Source: Ruminococcus sp. CAG:382
Lineage (GTDB): Bacteria; Bacillota; Clostridia; Oscillospirales; CAG-382
Assembly: GCA_000433115.1 (NCBI GenBank)
Contig: FR892158.1
Span: forward strand, 3,048-9,394
Direction of reading: 5' to 3'
Length of the DNA: 6,347 bases
The notes beneath the pieces were generated by a model, which saw only the letters and a program-made list of their open reading frames with translations, had not been told where the DNA came from and ran no database searches. Positions 5,746-6,347 of the stretch are shown here, in pieces (within the stretch, counting starts at the first letter, position 1; every line of letters starts with the position of its first letter). The position numbers and the translations under genes were made by a program.

Positions 5746-6347
5746 ATGTATACAAAATACTTTATTACGGGAGCGACAGGCTTTCTCGGCAGAGCGGTCG
5801 TTGGGCTGCTTCTTACAAAAGTCACAGATATCTATGCTCTGGTTATGAAAGATGACCTGCTCACCGCCGATCTGCCGGACGGCATACACATTCGCGTTGG
5901 CAATGTCTGTGATCCATCGTCGCTTGATTCGTTTCTTGAGGGTGCGGACGGGCAAAGTTGCGTGATACACTGCGCAGGTATAGTTTCAGTCGCCAGCCGC
6001 CCAGGAGAGCAGCTTTACAATGTCAATGTCGGCGGCACGAAAAATATCATCGACGCCTGCATTTCTCACGGAGTCGGGAAGCTGGTTTACGTCAGTTCGG
6101 TGCACGCACTTGCGGAAAAACCGAAGGGCGTCGAAATTGACGCTGAAACCGATGCGTTTGATCCGAACGGGCTCGTCGGCGATTACGCCAAAAGCAAAGC
6201 GATGGCAACACACGCAGTTCTTGATGCGGCAAAGACTTCTCTTATCGAAATTGACGCTGAAACCGATGCATTTGATCCGAACAGGCTCGTCGGAGATTAC
6301 GCCAAAAGCAAAGCTATGGCGACACACGCAGTTCTTGATGCGGCAAA
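5746..6347 (+). CDS. NAD(P)-dependent epimerase/dehydratase (extended SDR) with internal duplication, cut by right edge
   Basis: The first 200 codons of an extended short-chain dehydrogenase/reductase. AAGGGA at 5731-5736 lies nine bases before the ATG. The NAD(P)-binding Rossmann start is TGATGFLG at residues 8-15 (GxxGxxG). CVIHCAGIVS at about 72-81 is the second cofactor strand, YNVNVGGTKNIIDAC at about 88-102 is a conserved helix, VYVSSVHA at about 114-121 carries the catalytic Ser region, and GDYAKSK gives Y147 and K151 (YxxxK). The family oxidises or reduces a sugar nucleotide or a small carbonyl; the group with VSSVHA and a later VHPSG motif includes dihydroflavonol-4-reductase-like enzymes. 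The substrate is unknown. Residues 130-167 are repeated at 168 onward, so a second YxxxK (Y185, K189) follows, which is not normal. Activity is therefore uncertain. Divergence from the TetR gene suggests repressor control. The C-terminal half is not in the window. Confidence 0.9.
   Translation, partial: MYTKYFITGATGFLGRAVVGLLLTKVTDIYALVMKDDLLTADLPDGIHIRVGNVCDPSSLDSFLEGADGQSCVIHCAGIVSVASRPGEQLYNVNVGGTKNIIDACISHGVGKLVYVSSVHALAEKPKGVEIDAETDAFDPNGLVGDYAKSKAMATHAVLDAAKTSLIEIDAETDAFDPNRLVGDYAKSKAMATHAVLDAA
6131..6347 (+). repeat. in-frame 114-bp tandem duplication inside the epimerase/dehydrogenase gene
   Basis: Copy 1 is 6131-6244. Copy 2 begins at 6245 and is visible for 103 bases to the window edge. 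The period of 114 bases equals 38 codons, so the frame is kept. The copies differ at five of 103 positions (6156/6270, 6169/6283, 6180/6294, 6201/6315, 6207/6321). Four are silent third-position changes; one changes Gly142 to Arg in copy 2. The sequences left of each copy are unrelated, so the left boundary is sharp. The right boundary of copy 2 is not visible. Confidence 0.97.

Noticed and set aside
5986..6327. Minus-strand open frame encoding a repeated protein
   Set aside because: Its repeats are the antisense reading of the tandem duplication in the plus-strand SDR gene. It has no ribosome binding site.
6131..6347. The repeat as a CRISPR array or as part of a mobile element
   Set aside because: There are two long adjoining coding copies without spacers, no terminal inverted repeats and no transposase. 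It is an in-frame gene duplication.

Overview
The window looks like a chromosomal stretch from a Gram-positive anaerobe of the class Clostridia, perhaps an Oscillospiraceae-like gut lineage. The signs are moderate GC with AT-rich intergenic gaps, strong purine-rich Shine-Dalgarno sites, sigma-A type promoters, a Gram-positive style lipoprotein and tRNA genes that encode their own CCA ends. The taxonomic call is inference from style, not from a marker gene. Nearly everything is on the minus strand. Only the last gene, cut by the right edge, is on the plus strand.

Region by region, from left to right. Positions 1-75 hold the first 25 codons of a minus-strand gene that runs off the left edge. 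Positions 135-1835 encode a large surface lipoprotein with an acidic Ser/Glu linker, two beta-type domains and a complete calcineurin-like metallophosphoesterase. It has its own clear promoter at 1911-1939. Positions 1988-2488 encode a GNAT acetyltransferase of the RimJ/RimL type. Positions 2565-2641 are a tRNA-Arg(CCG) followed at once by a strong terminator. Upstream of it, at 2661-2687, is a long hairpin. Positions 2737-3138 (a small four-helix membrane protein of unknown role) and 3135-4790 (an acyl-CoA synthetase of the medium-chain/acetyl-CoA synthetase-like group) overlap by an ATGA junction and form one operon. Positions 4873-4948 are a tRNA-Lys(TTT) with a near-consensus promoter and its own AT-rich terminator. 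Positions 5028-5576 encode a TetR-type repressor. It is divergent from a plus-strand extended short-chain dehydrogenase/epimerase that starts at 5746 and is open at the right edge.

How the parts may work together: the TetR repressor and the epimerase/dehydrogenase share a 169-bp promoter region in which two TATAAT boxes lie back to back in a perfect palindrome, so one bound repressor could control both genes. The synthetase operon lies between two tRNA genes on the same strand. I see no good promoter of its own for the synthetase or for tRNA-Arg, so read-through transcription linking tRNA-Lys, synthetase, membrane protein and tRNA-Arg is possible.

The most unusual thing in the window is inside the epimerase/dehydrogenase. 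A 114-bp (38-codon) segment carrying the catalytic YxxxK motif is repeated in tandem and in frame, with five differences over the 103 bp visible, four of them silent. No CRISPR array, insertion sequence or phage gene was found.
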